Shown one piece after another: positions 18,229-27,150 of a stretch of DNA of 51,148 bases. The DNA comes from Psychrobacter sp. UBA3480 (GTDB lineage: Bacteria > Pseudomonadota > Gammaproteobacteria > Pseudomonadales > Moraxellaceae). A program made the translations under genes and the position numbers. Numbering within the stretch: position 1 is the stretch's first letter; each line of letters begins with the position of its first letter. Location of the stretch: positions 1 through 51,148 of the forward strand of contig NZ_DFQV01000017.1 in the NCBI RefSeq assembly GCF_002377945.1. Direction: 5' to 3'. The notes beneath the pieces are model-generated. The model saw only the letters and a list, made by a program, of their open reading frames with translations. It had not been told where the DNA came from and did not search any database.

Positions 18229-18271
18229 TTATAAGGTTTCAACATAATAAAGATCTGCAAGGAGGGGTACG

Positions 18272-19003
18272 ATGACGGGCTTACATCAGCGTTTCAACAA
18301 AACTTTGTTTTCAACCATGACGGTAGCAATGCTAGTGATTGCGACTGGCTGCTCATCACCGCAGACTGATCCAAGTAAAACAACCATACCGACAGATTCT
18401 GACCAATGGCAAAAAAAGTTAGGGCAAACTTTTGAGCAGTTGTCTGAGGCCGATCAACAAGTACTCAGCCGCTATATGCTGCGCATGAAATTGAGCGATG
18501 CTTATGAATCAGGAGCCATGCCGCGTACCACTATCAAGCAAGCGCTAATACAACAGCGTGAATACGAGCGGCTGCATCCAAACAACCCAACGGGCAAGAA
18601 AAGTCCTATTGTCAAAGGTCAGGCGGCGAATGCTACCGCACAGATGTATCCTGTCGCCCTGCTCCCTGTGAAAACCAGTGATAGCGATAGCTTAAATCAA
18701 GTCAAAATGCAGTTTATGCTATCCAATCATGGCAAAGGCGCGATAAAAAGTTTTAAAGGGACGCTAACCATGAAAGATGCCAATCTTACAAAGGGCAAAA
18801 ACTTTAATGTGCCTTTGACAACGTTTGACCCACCTATCGCACCAGAGCAGTCTGGCAAGATCATTATTGAAAGCAGCATTGAGGATATCAATGTCATGCG
18901 CGCTATCAAAAATGCTAGTGGCATCACTATCGAGATTAATAAAGGTACGCTTACCTTAGTAGATGATCAGACAATCGAATTTGAAAATTCGTTAGTGAAG
19001 TAG
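18272..19003 (+). CDS. Orphan lipoprotein of unknown function
   Basis: A 243-residue protein with a lipoprotein signal: basic start, hydrophobic TMTVAMLVIA, lipobox VIATGC with Cys at about residue 27. The mature N-terminal part is helical and polar (WQKKLGQTFEQLSEADQQVLSRYMLRMKLSDAYE). The C-terminal half looks like an immunoglobulin-like beta sandwich (VKMQFMLSNHGKGAIKSFKGTLTMKD.. FDPPIAPEQSGKIIIESSI), as in extracytoplasmic domains with conserved S-N-x-G turns. A very strong AAGGAGG precedes the ATG, suggesting good expression. A 14-bp palindrome lies just upstream. I do not recognise the family beyond this and assign no function. Confidence 0.75.
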   Translation: MTGLHQRFNKTLFSTMTVAMLVIATGCSSPQTDPSKTTIPTDSDQWQKKLGQTFEQLSEADQQVLSRYMLRMKLSDAYESGAMPRTTIKQALIQQREYERLHPNNPTGKKSPIVKGQAANATAQMYPVALLPVKTSDSDSLNQVKMQFMLSNHGKGAIKSFKGTLTMKDANLTKGKNFNVPLTTFDPPIAPEQSGKIIIESSIEDINVMRAIKNASGITIEINKGTLTLVDDQTIEFENSLVK

Positions 19004-19064
19004 CTGTATAACCTACTATTGAGGATTTTATAGAAGGGACTAATGAATACTTTTATCAATACCA

Positions 19065-19101
19065 TAAAAAAAGCCCCAATCATTGCTGATTGGGGCTTTT
19101 T
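19065..19101. terminator. Bidirectional terminator between the lipoprotein gene and tRNA-Ser
   Basis: A 12-bp perfect stem (AAGCCCCAATCA / TGATTGGGGCTT, 19071-19082 and 19087-19098) with loop TTGC, flanked by A on the left and T on the right. It serves the plus-strand lipoprotein transcript and the minus-strand tRNA-Ser transcript. Confidence 0.9.
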
Positions 19102-19107
19102 CGAATT

Positions 19108-19198
19108 TGGCGGAGACGGAGAGATTCGAACTCTCGAAGGGCTATTAACCCTTGTCGGTTTTCAAGACCGGTGCATTCAACCGCTCTGCCACGTCTCC
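19108..19198 (-). tRNA. tRNA-Ser (anticodon UGA)
   Basis: 91 bases with encoded CCA. The acceptor stem GGAGACG/CGTCTCC pairs fully. The anticodon loop in CGGTCTTGAAAACCG reads TGA. The long variable arm (AAGGGTTAATAGCCCTT) is the mark of a class II tRNA. Confidence 0.97.
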
Positions 19199-19209
19199 AT
19201 TGGTGCATC

Positions 19210-19237
19210 ATTATATAGATATCATTTTATAATGCAA
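19210..19237 (-). promoter_or_regulatory. Promoter of tRNA-Ser
   Basis: Minus strand -35 TTGCAT (19237-19232), 16-base spacer, -10 TATAAT (19215-19210), with the expected start a few bases before the tRNA 5' end at 19198. Confidence 0.7.
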
Positions 19238-19290
19238 GCCCCTAAACTAAAAAAATTCAATTAATTTTCGAATACTTGTAAATTGGTGCA

Positions 19291-20451
19291 TTATCGCTTG
19301 CTTGAGGCCAGATGTAAGCACATATCGAGCAGCCTATTGGCATAGCCCCATTCGTTGTCATACCATGCAAAAACCTTATATTGACCACCCACTTGCATAA
19401 GCTGCTGACCATCAATGATAAGCGACTCAGTCTGATGAATAAAATCACTAGATACCAATGGCTCATCGGTATAAGCCATAATGTCATGCAAATGTGCCTG
19501 ACTGGCAGATTTAAGTACCTCTCGCACTGTCTCGACATCGACATCTGGCGTATCAAATACGAAAGTGACATCAATCGCAGCCACGTCGATAGTGGGCACT
19601 CGTATCGAATGCCCATTTATCTTGCCGACCATGGCTGGTAGCACTCGTTCTGTCGCAGCGATACTACTGGATGTCGTTGGGATAATGTTATAGCCAGAAG
19701 CTCGCGCCCGTCTTGGATCTCGATGTGCTTGATCAAGCACTGTTTGATCGGCAGTGACTGCATGAATCTCGGTCATCATGGCTGACTGCACACCAAACGC
19801 CTTATCTAGCGTATCAATCAACGGTACCAATGCCTGCGTGGTACAAGACACACTAGAAATAATCGGTAGCTCAAGCGTGAGCGCATCGGTATTCACGCCC
19901 ATCACGATACAGGCATCCACATCGTCAAATGGCGCGGCACCGATAATTACTTGCTGCGCGCCAGCATCGATATGTAGCGTCGCTTGCTCATACGAGCGAA
20001 AATGCCCAGTACACTCTAAAACCACATCGACACCCAGCGCCTGCCAAGGTAAATTTTTAGGATCAGGCTCTGATAGCATATTGATGCAGTAAGTCAGATT
20101 GTTTTTGGTCAGACAGAGCTCAGTCTTGCTCATATCACCTGACTCACTCTCTACAATCTCAGCATTGACCCCTAGTCGACTGAGGCGGCCATGTGTGCTG
20201 TCAAACTTCAATAAATGCAGCAAGATATCCGCTGGCGCTAAGTCATTAATTGCCACTACATGAATCGCACGGCCCAACACTTCAAAGCGCTCTAGCAAAG
20301 CACGAAGTACATTGCGCCCTATTCGACCAAAGCCATTGATAGCGACTCTCAGTGGCTGTGTGTGCTCACCAGTAGTACGGAACGTCGCCGCTATCGGGTC
20401 AGAGGTCAATTGATAAGTAGCGCTCGAAAAATCAGGCATAACATTGGACAT
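19291..20451 (-). CDS. Glyceraldehyde-3-phosphate/erythrose-4-phosphate dehydrogenase-like enzyme
   Basis: A 386-residue NAD-dependent dehydrogenase of the GapA/Epd family. The NAD fold NGFGRIGR is at 39-46, the catalytic Cys is C203 in SVSCTTQALVP, the partner His is H230 in MTEIHAVTADQ, the phosphate-site segment is RRARASGYNIIPTTS, and the C-terminal signature is WYDNEWGYANR. There are about 33 residues before the fold that most family members lack. The usual catalytic block is SCTTN; here the Asn is Gln (Q206). GAPDH makes 1,3-bisphosphoglycerate; Epd makes 4-phosphoerythronate for vitamin B6 synthesis. Sequence alone does not settle which. No clear ribosome site precedes the ATG. It stands alone, with no pgk or fba nearby. 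Confidence 0.85.
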   Translation of the reverse strand: MSNVMPDFSSATYQLTSDPIAATFRTTGEHTQPLRVAINGFGRIGRNVLRALLERFEVLGRAIHVVAINDLAPADILLHLLKFDSTHGRLSRLGVNAEIVESESGDMSKTELCLTKNNLTYCINMLSEPDPKNLPWQALGVDVVLECTGHFRSYEQATLHIDAGAQQVIIGAAPFDDVDACIVMGVNTDALTLELPIISSVSCTTQALVPLIDTLDKAFGVQSAMMTEIHAVTADQTVLDQAHRDPRRARASGYNIIPTTSSSIAATERVLPAMVGKINGHSIRVPTIDVAAIDVTFVFDTPDVDVETVREVLKSASQAHLHDIMAYTDEPLVSSDFIHQTESLIIDGQQLMQVGGQYKVFAWYDNEWGYANRLLDMCLHLASSKR

Positions 20452-20598
20452 AAAGGGTATCGCTATAAATGGGTGTAAAAACTGAGCGTTATCACGTTGA
20501 GTGCGCTTTTGATTGCTGAATACTAAGAAATAGCAAAAATAAAGCCTATAAAACTAGAGATAACAAAGTTATAGGCAATAAAATTATAAGCAGCAAAA

Positions 20599-22536
20599 CT
20601 ATGGTGTGATAAAAATCAATGCGAGGCGAATGGTATTGTAGTCAATGCTTTGCTTGAGATGATCATATATCGGACGCAATTTGATGCTACCGTCATCATT
20701 GAAATCATTTGGACTATTAGCGACTTTAATAGCGACATAGGCGTTGCCAACGGCTGTCATTACCTCATCATCTGGACGCAGATGATCGCAGGCAAGGCTT
20801 GGATCTTGTGATTTTAGGTCAGCAATATGACGCATGATAGTCGACTGTGACAACTGACGCGCTTGTGATATCTCCGCAATGGTCAAACTCTCTTCTAACA
20901 ACACTCTGGTCGCAAGTAAAGTACTGTCTGATTTGTCAGAGACCTGATTGCCTAACTTCTGTTTTTTATCGATTTTCGCTTGCTGTTGTTCGCGGCGTTT
21001 CTTTTGTAGGGTGGCGTAAGCATCGATTACCGACTTGCTCAATGTCCCACCTGACTTCAGCACGAATTTTTCATGTGCCTGCTGCATACTTTCTTCATCT
21101 AGCATCGCATAATTAGCATCCGCTTCTTCAGACAGTACCAAAAACCGCTTATCTGCGCCGCGAGCCAATGGATCGAGTTGCAAGCTCATATCGTTCATAC
21201 CCAGCAGCTGTAGGCCAGATAGCGACTTGAGGCGTGACAATGCTACATAGCCTTGTCCTAACTCAAAAGTACGCGATAAATCGATTTCAGCCGCATCGAG
21301 GGTCATGCCCTGCGATTTATGAATGGTAATCGCCCATGCCAGACAGAGCGGCACTTGTAAGTAACTTGCTAGCACATCACCCGTTTCATCTTCGATAATC
21401 CATTCTTCAGGCTCAGCGATAACTTCTCGTCCTGAATTAAGTCGCACGACAGGCATTTTCTGGGTCGTTGGTTTCTTTGACTTTGGTTTTTCTTTGTCTT
21501 TCTTAGCAGCGAGCTTTTTACCTTTTGTCGTTTTTTCGCCAGCAGCATCCTCATCAACGTCATCGTTGCTATCGTCTTCGATTAACGCGTCACTACTGTC
21601 TTTATCGTCTATTTTGACAGCAGCAAACCCAATCAACTCGCCCATCGTCCCGTTAGAGACACCAAGCTCAGCGTTGTTTTTGATAAACATCACCTTTGCA
21701 CCGACTTTTAAAATCAGCTCGTCTTGGGTACGTACGGTCTTTTTTAGCGTCTCAACCAGCTTACTATCGCCTGTTGCCGTCGCCTCAAAACGCATCATCT
21801 CGCCATCTAGAGACGCCAGTTCTTTGTCATTGATTTTATTGACATTGAGGTTATGGGTATACAGACGCGTACGCTTGATATCGACACTTTGGTCATACGT
21901 CGCTTCTAAAGCGGCAATCGCCTCAAAGGTCACTTCCTGACGACGAATTTGGTTAAGAATATCGTCTAAATCGAGTCCGCCATTGGCTGCATCGCTCACT
22001 TGACGATGCTGCTCAGACAAGTAGCAAATATGGAACTTGGCATCGAGCCACGCTTCGGACATAAAGGCGAATTTTTCACGATTCGTCTCGCCTTTACTAC
22101 CAATCGGCGGTAACTGAAAAAAGTCTCCTGCGACTACCACCTGAATACCACCAAACGCTTTGTCATTTTTGCGAATATGCTTGAGCACTTGGCTGACCAA
22201 GTTAAGCTGTTTGGCATGTAGCATTGATATCTCATCGATAACCAATACCGCTGTATCTTTCAATCTGTCTGCTAAGAACTGCTTGCGTGACAAGGTAGAC
22301 AAATCTCGATCAGTCAGCTCATCTTTGATACCGATACCTGACCAACTATGAATCGTCGTGCCGTTCATGTGCGTGGCAGCAATACCCGTACTGGCTGTCA
22401 CCGCAACAGGGACGCGGCGGGCGCGTAAATAATCGATATATTGATTGAGAGTATAAGTCTTACCTGAACCTGCTGAGCCGGTCAAAAAGACGTTTTGACC
22501 TGTTTTTAGGATATCAAGAGCAGAAGATTGACGCAT
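20599..22536 (-). CDS. PIF1/RecD-type helicase with C-terminal helix-turn-helix
   Basis: A 645-residue superfamily 1B DNA helicase. Walker A is GSAGSGKT (20-27), followed by motif Ia (TASTGIAA), Walker B VIDEISML (99-106), motif III (VVVAGDFFQLPPI) and the UvrD-like C-terminal block LAWAITIHKSQGMTLDAAEIDLSRTFELGQGYVALSRLKSL. Between these motifs is a highly charged insert of about 60 residues, first Asp-rich then Lys-rich (GKKLAAKKDKEKPKSKK). After the helicase core, residues about 550-585 (LTIAEISQARQLSQSTIMRHIADL) form a helix-turn-helix like those fused to RecQ-type and PIF1-type helicases. A role in genome maintenance, such as G-quadruplex or fork processing, is known for the family and inferred here. 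It is a single-gene unit with its own promoter in 22537-22862. Confidence 0.88.
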   Translation of the reverse strand: MRQSSALDILKTGQNVFLTGSAGSGKTYTLNQYIDYLRARRVPVAVTASTGIAATHMNGTTIHSWSGIGIKDELTDRDLSTLSRKQFLADRLKDTAVLVIDEISMLHAKQLNLVSQVLKHIRKNDKAFGGIQVVVAGDFFQLPPIGSKGETNREKFAFMSEAWLDAKFHICYLSEQHRQVSDAANGGLDLDDILNQIRRQEVTFEAIAALEATYDQSVDIKRTRLYTHNLNVNKINDKELASLDGEMMRFEATATGDSKLVETLKKTVRTQDELILKVGAKVMFIKNNAELGVSNGTMGELIGFAAVKIDDKDSSDALIEDDSNDDVDEDAAGEKTTKGKKLAAKKDKEKPKSKKPTTQKMPVVRLNSGREVIAEPEEWIIEDETGDVLASYLQVPLCLAWAITIHKSQGMTLDAAEIDLSRTFELGQGYVALSRLKSLSGLQLLGMNDMSLQLDPLARGADKRFLVLSEEADANYAMLDEESMQQAHEKFVLKSGGTLSKSVIDAYATLQKKRREQQQAKIDKKQKLGNQVSDKSDSTLLATRVLLEESLTIAEISQARQLSQSTIMRHIADLKSQDPSLACDHLRPDDEVMTAVGNAYVAIKVANSPNDFNDDGSIKLRPIYDHLKQSIDYNTIRLALIFITP

Positions 22537-22771
22537 AGATCCAAACCAACCAGTATTATGAAGAAGAAATAGTACAAAAATAAAGCCGCCATGATTAACT
22601 CAATAACCATAGCAAGCCAAAGTAGATGTTCACAATTATAACAGCTGCATACCGTTTGCGAACCATTTTAACCGACTCATATCACATAACTTAAAGTTAT
22701 ACGATACAAAATATATCATTATAAAAAGTCATTATCGTTCTGCTAAAAAGCTCAGTACGATAGGATGATAA

Positions 22772-22790
22772 CTTGGTTAGGAAGACCAAG
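22772..22790. promoter_or_regulatory. Inverted repeat CTTGGT-N7-ACCAAG upstream of exaC
   Basis: Perfect 6-bp half-sites about 75 bases upstream of the exaC start codon, overlapping the possible -35 box. Possible activator or repressor site. Confidence 0.4.
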
Positions 22791-22803
22791 AATATATTTT
22801 TAA

Positions 22804-22825
22804 ATGGTCATACGTAAGTGACCAT
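22804..22825. promoter_or_regulatory. Inverted repeat ATGGTCA-N8-TGACCAT upstream of exaC
   Basis: Perfect 7-bp half-sites, 37 bases upstream of the ATG, set in AT-rich flanks that are also roughly symmetrical. The position over the expected transcription start fits an operator. Confidence 0.5.
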
Positions 22826-22862
22826 ATTTTAAATAACCATAATACACAACAAGGAGTGGTTA

Positions 22863-24389
22863 ATGTTATACGCTTATCCCAATACTGAAAACAGTCCCGT
22901 CCAATTCCGCGAAAAATACGATAACTTTATTAATGGTGAGTGGACCCCTCCTGTCGATGGCGAGTACTTTGACAACCCAAGTCCTATCGATGGTAAAACC
23001 ATTTGCCAAGTCGCCCGTTCAAAAGAAGCAGATATCGAAAAAGCCCTAGATGCTGCGCATGCTGCCAAAGACGCTTGGGGTAAAACTAGTGTCGCTGAAC
23101 GTGCCAATTTATTATTAAAAATCGCAGATAGCATGGAAGCCAATCTAGAAGCGATCGCTATTGCTGAATGCTACGAAAACGGCAAGCCTGTACGCGAGAC
23201 CTTGATGGCAGATATTCCACTAGCCATCGATCAATTCCGTTATTTCGCCAGCGCCATCCGCGCACAAGAAGGCGGTATCAGCCAAATTGATGAAGACACT
23301 GTTGCTTATCATTTCCATGAACCGCTTGGCGTTGTCGGGCAGATTATCCCATGGAACTTCCCTATTCTAATGGCAGTATGGAAAATCGCCCCGGCTCTAG
23401 CCGCTGGTAACTGTATCGTCATGAAGCCTGCTGAGCAAACGCCTGCCTCTATACTATATATGTTAGAAGCGATCGGTATTGCTGACATCTTACCTAAAGG
23501 CGTGTTAAACATCGTCAACGGCTTTGGTGTCGAAGCTGGTAAACCACTTGCCTCAAACCCACGTATCAACAAAGTTGCCTTCACTGGTGAGACCACAACA
23601 GGTCGCCTCATCATGCAGTACGCCAGCGAAAACATCATTCCAGTGACGCTAGAGCTTGGCGGCAAAAGCCCAAATATCTTCTTTGCCGATGTCATGGACG
23701 AAGACGATGATTTCTTGGACAAAGCGGTCGAAGGCTTAGTCATGTTTGCCTTAAACCAAGGTGAAGTCTGTACTTGTCCATCACGTGCGCTCGTACACGA
23801 AAGCATCTATGACGAATTTATCAAACGCTGTATCGCTCGTGTCGAAGCGATCAAAATGGGCAATCCACTAGATACTGAGACTATGATTGGCGCGCAAGCC
23901 AGCTCAGATCAGTTAGAGAAGATTTTATCTTATCTTGATATCGGTAAAAAAGAAGGGGCGAAAGTCCTAGTCGGTGGCGATCAAGCCAAACACGATGGCG
24001 ACCTAGCAGATGGCTATTATGTTAAGCCAACTATCTTTGAAGGTACCAACGATATGCGCGTGTTCCAAGAAGAAATCTTTGGACCTGTACTCGCTGTCAC
24101 CACCTTTAAAGACGACGAAGAAGCCATGCAAATTGCCAACGACACCCTATATGGTCTAGGCGCTGGCGTTTGGACACGTAGCGTACATAAGGCCTATCGT
24201 TTCGGACGTGGTATTCAAGCGGGCCGCGTATGGACCAACTGCTATCATCTATATCCATCACATGCGGCATTCGGTGGCTATAAACAATCAGGTATCGGCC
24301 GCGAAAACCATCTGATGATGCTCGATCATTATCAGCAAACTAAAAACATGCTGGTTTCGTACAGCCCTAAAAAAATGGGTTTCTTTTAA
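22863..24389 (+). CDS. exaC: NAD-dependent aldehyde dehydrogenase, ExaC/AcoD (AldB) type
   Basis: A 508-residue soluble enzyme oxidising acetaldehyde or similar aldehydes to acids. The catalytic Glu is E264 in LELGGKSP, and the nucleophile is C303 in [14 protein letters not shown]; the C-x-C pair (303 and 305) is the mark of the ExaC/AldB subgroup used in ethanol oxidation. [23 protein letters not shown] (161-183) is the cofactor segment, and the C-terminal [23 protein letters not shown] is typical of the subgroup. AAGGAG precedes the ATG. The partner DUF779 gene follows, a pairing common for this subgroup, and a GMC alcohol dehydrogenase comes next, so an alcohol-to-acid route is a natural reading. 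Two inverted repeats upstream suggest tight regulation. Confidence 0.9.
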   Translation: MLYAYPNTENSPVQFREKYDNFINGEWTPPVDGEYFDNPSPIDGKTICQVARSKEADIEKALDAAHAAKDAWGKTSVAERANLLLKIADSMEANLEAIAIAECYENGKPVRETLMADIPLAIDQFRYFASAIRAQEGGISQIDEDTVAYHFHEPLGVVGQIIPWNFPILMAVWKIAPALAAGNCIVMKPAEQTPASILYMLEAIGIADILPKGVLNIVNGFGVEAGKPLASNPRINKVAFTGETTTGRLIMQYASENIIPVTLELGGKSPNIFFADVMDEDDDFLDKAVEGLVMFALNQGEVCTCPSRALVHESIYDEFIKRCIARVEAIKMGNPLDTETMIGAQASSDQLEKILSYLDIGKKEGAKVLVGGDQAKHDGDLADGYYVKPTIFEGTNDMRVFQEEIFGPVLAVTTFKDDEEAMQIANDTLYGLGAGVWTRSVHKAYRFGRGIQAGRVWTNCYHLYPSHAAFGGYKQSGIGRENHLMMLDHYQQTKNMLVSYSPKKMGFF

Positions 24390-24424
24390 TCTAATCTGTG
24401 AATGCATGACAGTACTTAGAAAAC

Positions 24425-24457
24425 AAATGCAATCTGTCGCAAGATAGGTTGCATTTT
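24425..24457 (+). terminator. Hairpin between exaC and the DUF779 gene (possible attenuator)
   Basis: Outer arms AAATGCAA / TTGCATTT (24425-24432 and 24449-24456) with further inner pairing around GCAA, followed by only a short T run. It may partly end exaC transcription and lower expression of the next gene. Confidence 0.45.
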
Positions 24458-24545
24458 CACTTTAAGAAGTCGTAAAAAGCCATGTCTTGAATAATAGCTG
24501 TTCAGAATAATATGTTTTTCGACACTGATAGCATAGGAGTTGAGT

Positions 24546-24872
24546 ATGAAAATTACAGCAACAGAGTCTTGTAAAGCGTTAATTGAGCTATTGAAATCCA
24601 AGCACGGTGAGCTAATGTTTCATCAATCAGGTGGCTGCTGTGATGGTAGCTCGCCCATGTGCTATCCATTAGGAGAGTTCAAAGTAGGTGGTCAGGATGT
24701 ACTGGTTGGTGAGCTTGCTGGCTGTCCATTTTATATGGGCAAAGCACAGTACAATTTATGGCAGCATACCGATCTCACCATTGATGTCGTCAATGGTCGC
24801 GGTGCGAGTTTTTCGTTAGAAATACCTGAAGGCAAACGCTTTATCGTACGCTCAGAAATCTGTTCGATATAA
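24546..24872 (+). CDS. DUF779-family protein, aldehyde dehydrogenase partner
   Basis: A 108-residue Cys-rich protein of the DUF779 family, which is often encoded next to ExaC/AldB-type aldehyde dehydrogenases. Cys residues are at 9, 31, 32, 39, 60 and 106, with the conserved clusters HQSGGCCDGSSPMC (26-39) and ELAGCPFYMG (56-65). His at 26 and 74 could add to a metal site. No catalytic activity is established for the family; the cluster pattern suggests metal or redox chemistry, an inference. The ATG at 24546 has AGGAG six bases before it; a TTG two codons upstream is less likely. A hairpin in the 156-base gap after exaC suggests partial read-through from that gene. Confidence 0.85.
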   Translation: MKITATESCKALIELLKSKHGELMFHQSGGCCDGSSPMCYPLGEFKVGGQDVLVGELAGCPFYMGKAQYNLWQHTDLTIDVVNGRGASFSLEIPEGKRFIVRSEICSI

Positions 24873-25062
24873 GCTTGTTCAGTGCAAAATTAAGTAGCAT
24901 TAATTTTATATAACATACCGAATATAACAGTCTTCGCTTGTCCTAAGATATTGACGCAAATAGATACCGCAGAGTCATTTTTATTTTATTATTTCAGCAG
25001 AATAATAGTTACTGTAAAGCGTACCCTATTTTAATTAGCATGGATGCTATAAGGAATATGAA

Positions 25063-26691
25063 ATGGAATTTGACACAACATTTGACTATGTCATCGTCGG
25101 TGGTGGATCAGCAGGTTGCGTGCTCGCTAGCCGTCTCACTGAAAACCCAGATATCAGTGTCTGTTTATTAGAGTACGGCGGTGATGGCAAAGATCTAGCA
25201 GTACGCGTGCCTGCTGGACTGATTCTGATGGTTCCTGGTAAACCGCTTAAATTGAACAATTGGTGCTTTCATACTACTCCGCAAGAGCACCTTAACAACC
25301 GTAAAGGTTTTCAGCCGCGTGGACAATGTCTGGGCGGCTCATCAGCTATCAATGCCATGATCTATACGCGCGGTAGTAAGCTAGATTATGAGCGCTGGGT
25401 AGAGCAAGGCTGTACTGGCTGGGGATTTGACGATGTATTACCCTACTTTATCAAAGCTGAAAACAACGTTCGTGGTAGCGATGATCTACATGGTGATAGC
25501 GGGCCGCTGCATGTTAGCGACCTACTCAGTCCACGAGACATCTCTAAGGCATTCGTAGAAGCTGCGATTGCCAATGGCTTAGATCATAACACCGACTTTA
25601 ATAGCGAAAAGCAAGACGGTACAGGGTTGTATCAAGTCACTCATTTCCATGGTGAAAAACAAGGCCAACGCTGCTCTGCCGCGGCTGCCTATCTGCATCC
25701 TGTCCAAAACCGCTCCAACCTGACGGTTATCACTCATGCGCAGGCTAACCGCGTCATTATCGAAGACAATCAAGCGACAGGCGTCGTCTACGAAAAAGAC
25801 GGTGTCGAACATACTGTCACGGCGCGTCATGAAGTCCTGTTATCAGGTGGTGCGTTTGGTTCACCCAAAGTTCTGATGCTCTCAGGTATTGGTCCTGCAG
25901 AGCATTTGCAGTCTCATGGTATCGATGTGGTGGTAGATGCACCTGAAGTCGGTGGTAATTTGCAGGATCATTTAGACGTCGTCTTTGATTATGAGGTCAA
26001 TACTACTGATGTCATCGGTATTGGCATGGCATCGATTTCGACATTAACCAAAAGTATTCGGCAGTGGAGAAAAGACGGTACAGGGCTGCTGTCTACCAAC
26101 TATGCAGAGGCAGGTGCGTTCTTTAGCGTCGGTGACGATCCAAAGGAGTGGCCAAATACCCAGCTGCACTTTGTCATCTCGCGCGTGATAGAGCATGGCC
26201 GTGATCTCAGACGCGGCTTCGCTGTCTCTTGTCACAGTTGCTACTTACGGCCTGAAAGTCGAGGTACTGTTAGGTTGGACTCAGCCGACCCTTCTGATGC
26301 TGTCTTGATCGATCCAAACTATCTGTCGCATCCAAAAGACGTAGAGTATATGGTAGCTGGTGCCGAGCGTACTCGAGCCATCATGCAAGAGTCCGCACTC
26401 GCTAAATACATTACTGAAGACTACCCTGCCCCTTACCTCGAAAAAGACGGCATGCTCGGCTATATCCGTAATAAGTCAGATACCATCTATCACCCAGTAG
26501 GCACTTGCCGCATGGGCTCAGATGACAGTTCTGTGGTTGATTTGGAATTGAAGGTACGAGGTGTGAGCGGACTACGAGTCATCGATGCATCAGTGATGCC
26601 AACGCTTATTAGCGCCAATACCAATGCGCCAACTATCATGATTGCCGAAAAAATAGCCGATCTCATTAAAGCGAATCATAGCCCTGTTTAA
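25063..26691 (+). CDS. GMC-family FAD alcohol dehydrogenase (AlkJ/choline dehydrogenase-like)
   Basis: A 542-residue flavoprotein. It has the FAD motif GGGSAG (13-18), GMC signature 1 [18 protein letters not shown], signature 2 [20 protein letters not shown], and the catalytic His segment [13 protein letters not shown] followed by [28 protein letters not shown]. It resembles AlkJ-type aliphatic alcohol dehydrogenases more than BetA: it lacks the BetA blocks seen at 12496-14196. It probably oxidises a primary alcohol at the inner membrane and passes electrons to quinone, making the aldehyde for ExaC upstream. The ribosome site is AAGGAA. It is 190 bases from the DUF779 gene, so joint control is plausible but separate promoters are possible. 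Confidence 0.88.
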   Translation: MEFDTTFDYVIVGGGSAGCVLASRLTENPDISVCLLEYGGDGKDLAVRVPAGLILMVPGKPLKLNNWCFHTTPQEHLNNRKGFQPRGQCLGGSSAINAMIYTRGSKLDYERWVEQGCTGWGFDDVLPYFIKAENNVRGSDDLHGDSGPLHVSDLLSPRDISKAFVEAAIANGLDHNTDFNSEKQDGTGLYQVTHFHGEKQGQRCSAAAAYLHPVQNRSNLTVITHAQANRVIIEDNQATGVVYEKDGVEHTVTARHEVLLSGGAFGSPKVLMLSGIGPAEHLQSHGIDVVVDAPEVGGNLQDHLDVVFDYEVNTTDVIGIGMASISTLTKSIRQWRKDGTGLLSTNYAEAGAFFSVGDDPKEWPNTQLHFVISRVIEHGRDLRRGFAVSCHSCYLRPESRGTVRLDSADPSDAVLIDPNYLSHPKDVEYMVAGAERTRAIMQESALAKYITEDYPAPYLEKDGMLGYIRNKSDTIYHPVGTCRMGSDDSSVVDLELKVRGVSGLRVIDASVMPTLISANTNAPTIMIAEKIADLIKANHSPV

Positions 26692-27150
26692 TGCTGCATT
26701 GGACAAACGGCTTATAGTTGGCTACTTCAAAGAGACATAACTTTATTATTTCTAACTGTTAACAATGAGTAAAATTGTAACTAGTTAGCGATTTAAAAGC
26801 GTGTCTCTTTGCTACTTAGAATAAATAAACATAAAGCCGTAGAATCTAGTATTTAATATCTTATTGGTGCTAAATACGGTAAAACCGTGCACTTTTTATC
26901 AAAATTAGTCTATTTATCGCTTGCATTACCACAGATTAAGAGAGTATATTCGAACGACTTACTTATATTTTTAGTTTCTATCTATATAATTTAAAGTTAT
27001 AACAACATTTAATATGTTTTATTTTGTATATATAAAATACTGCATAGATAGATACTTTAGAGGTCACTAAACGCTTTCTCATCGTATTCATGCTCGAGTA
27101 CGAACATATGGATACATGAGTACCTACCTACCATTACATAGGATGTAATA
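26692..27150. other. AT-rich gap before the dipeptide transporter
   Basis: 459 bases with no supported ORF. A 10-bp inverted repeat (CAAAGAGACA at 26728-26737 and TGTCTCTTTG at 26802-26811, spacer 64) lies just after the GMC gene and may form a large hairpin at the end of its mRNA. The dppA promoter must lie in the right half; a TATAAT-like hexamer occurs near 26984-26990 but I could not pair it with a -35. Confidence 0.45.

Larger units (their letters stand above)
17950..18271. other. Gap with terminator and palindrome upstream of the lipoprotein gene
   Basis: Contains the terminator at 18010-18045 and the perfect palindrome at 18215-18228. The remainder is AT-rich with no supported ORF and must hold the lipoprotein promoter. 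Confidence 0.5.
22537..22862. other. Divergent control region between the helicase and exaC genes
   Basis: A 326-base AT-rich gap. It includes two inverted repeats in front of exaC (22772-22790 and 22804-22825). TTGGTT at 22773-22778 with a 16-base spacer to TATTTT at 22795-22800 is a possible, weak exaC promoter that would place the downstream repeat on the transcription start. Nothing is obvious for the helicase side. Confidence 0.5.

Noticed and set aside
21494..21940. 148-codon plus-strand frame opposite the helicase
   Set aside because: It mirrors the charged insert of the helicase (Asp codons read as Ser/Leu) and has no ribosome site.
26728..26811. 10-bp inverted repeat after the GMC gene as a terminator
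   Set aside because: The loop is 64 bases and no T run follows; it is noted in the gap entry only.
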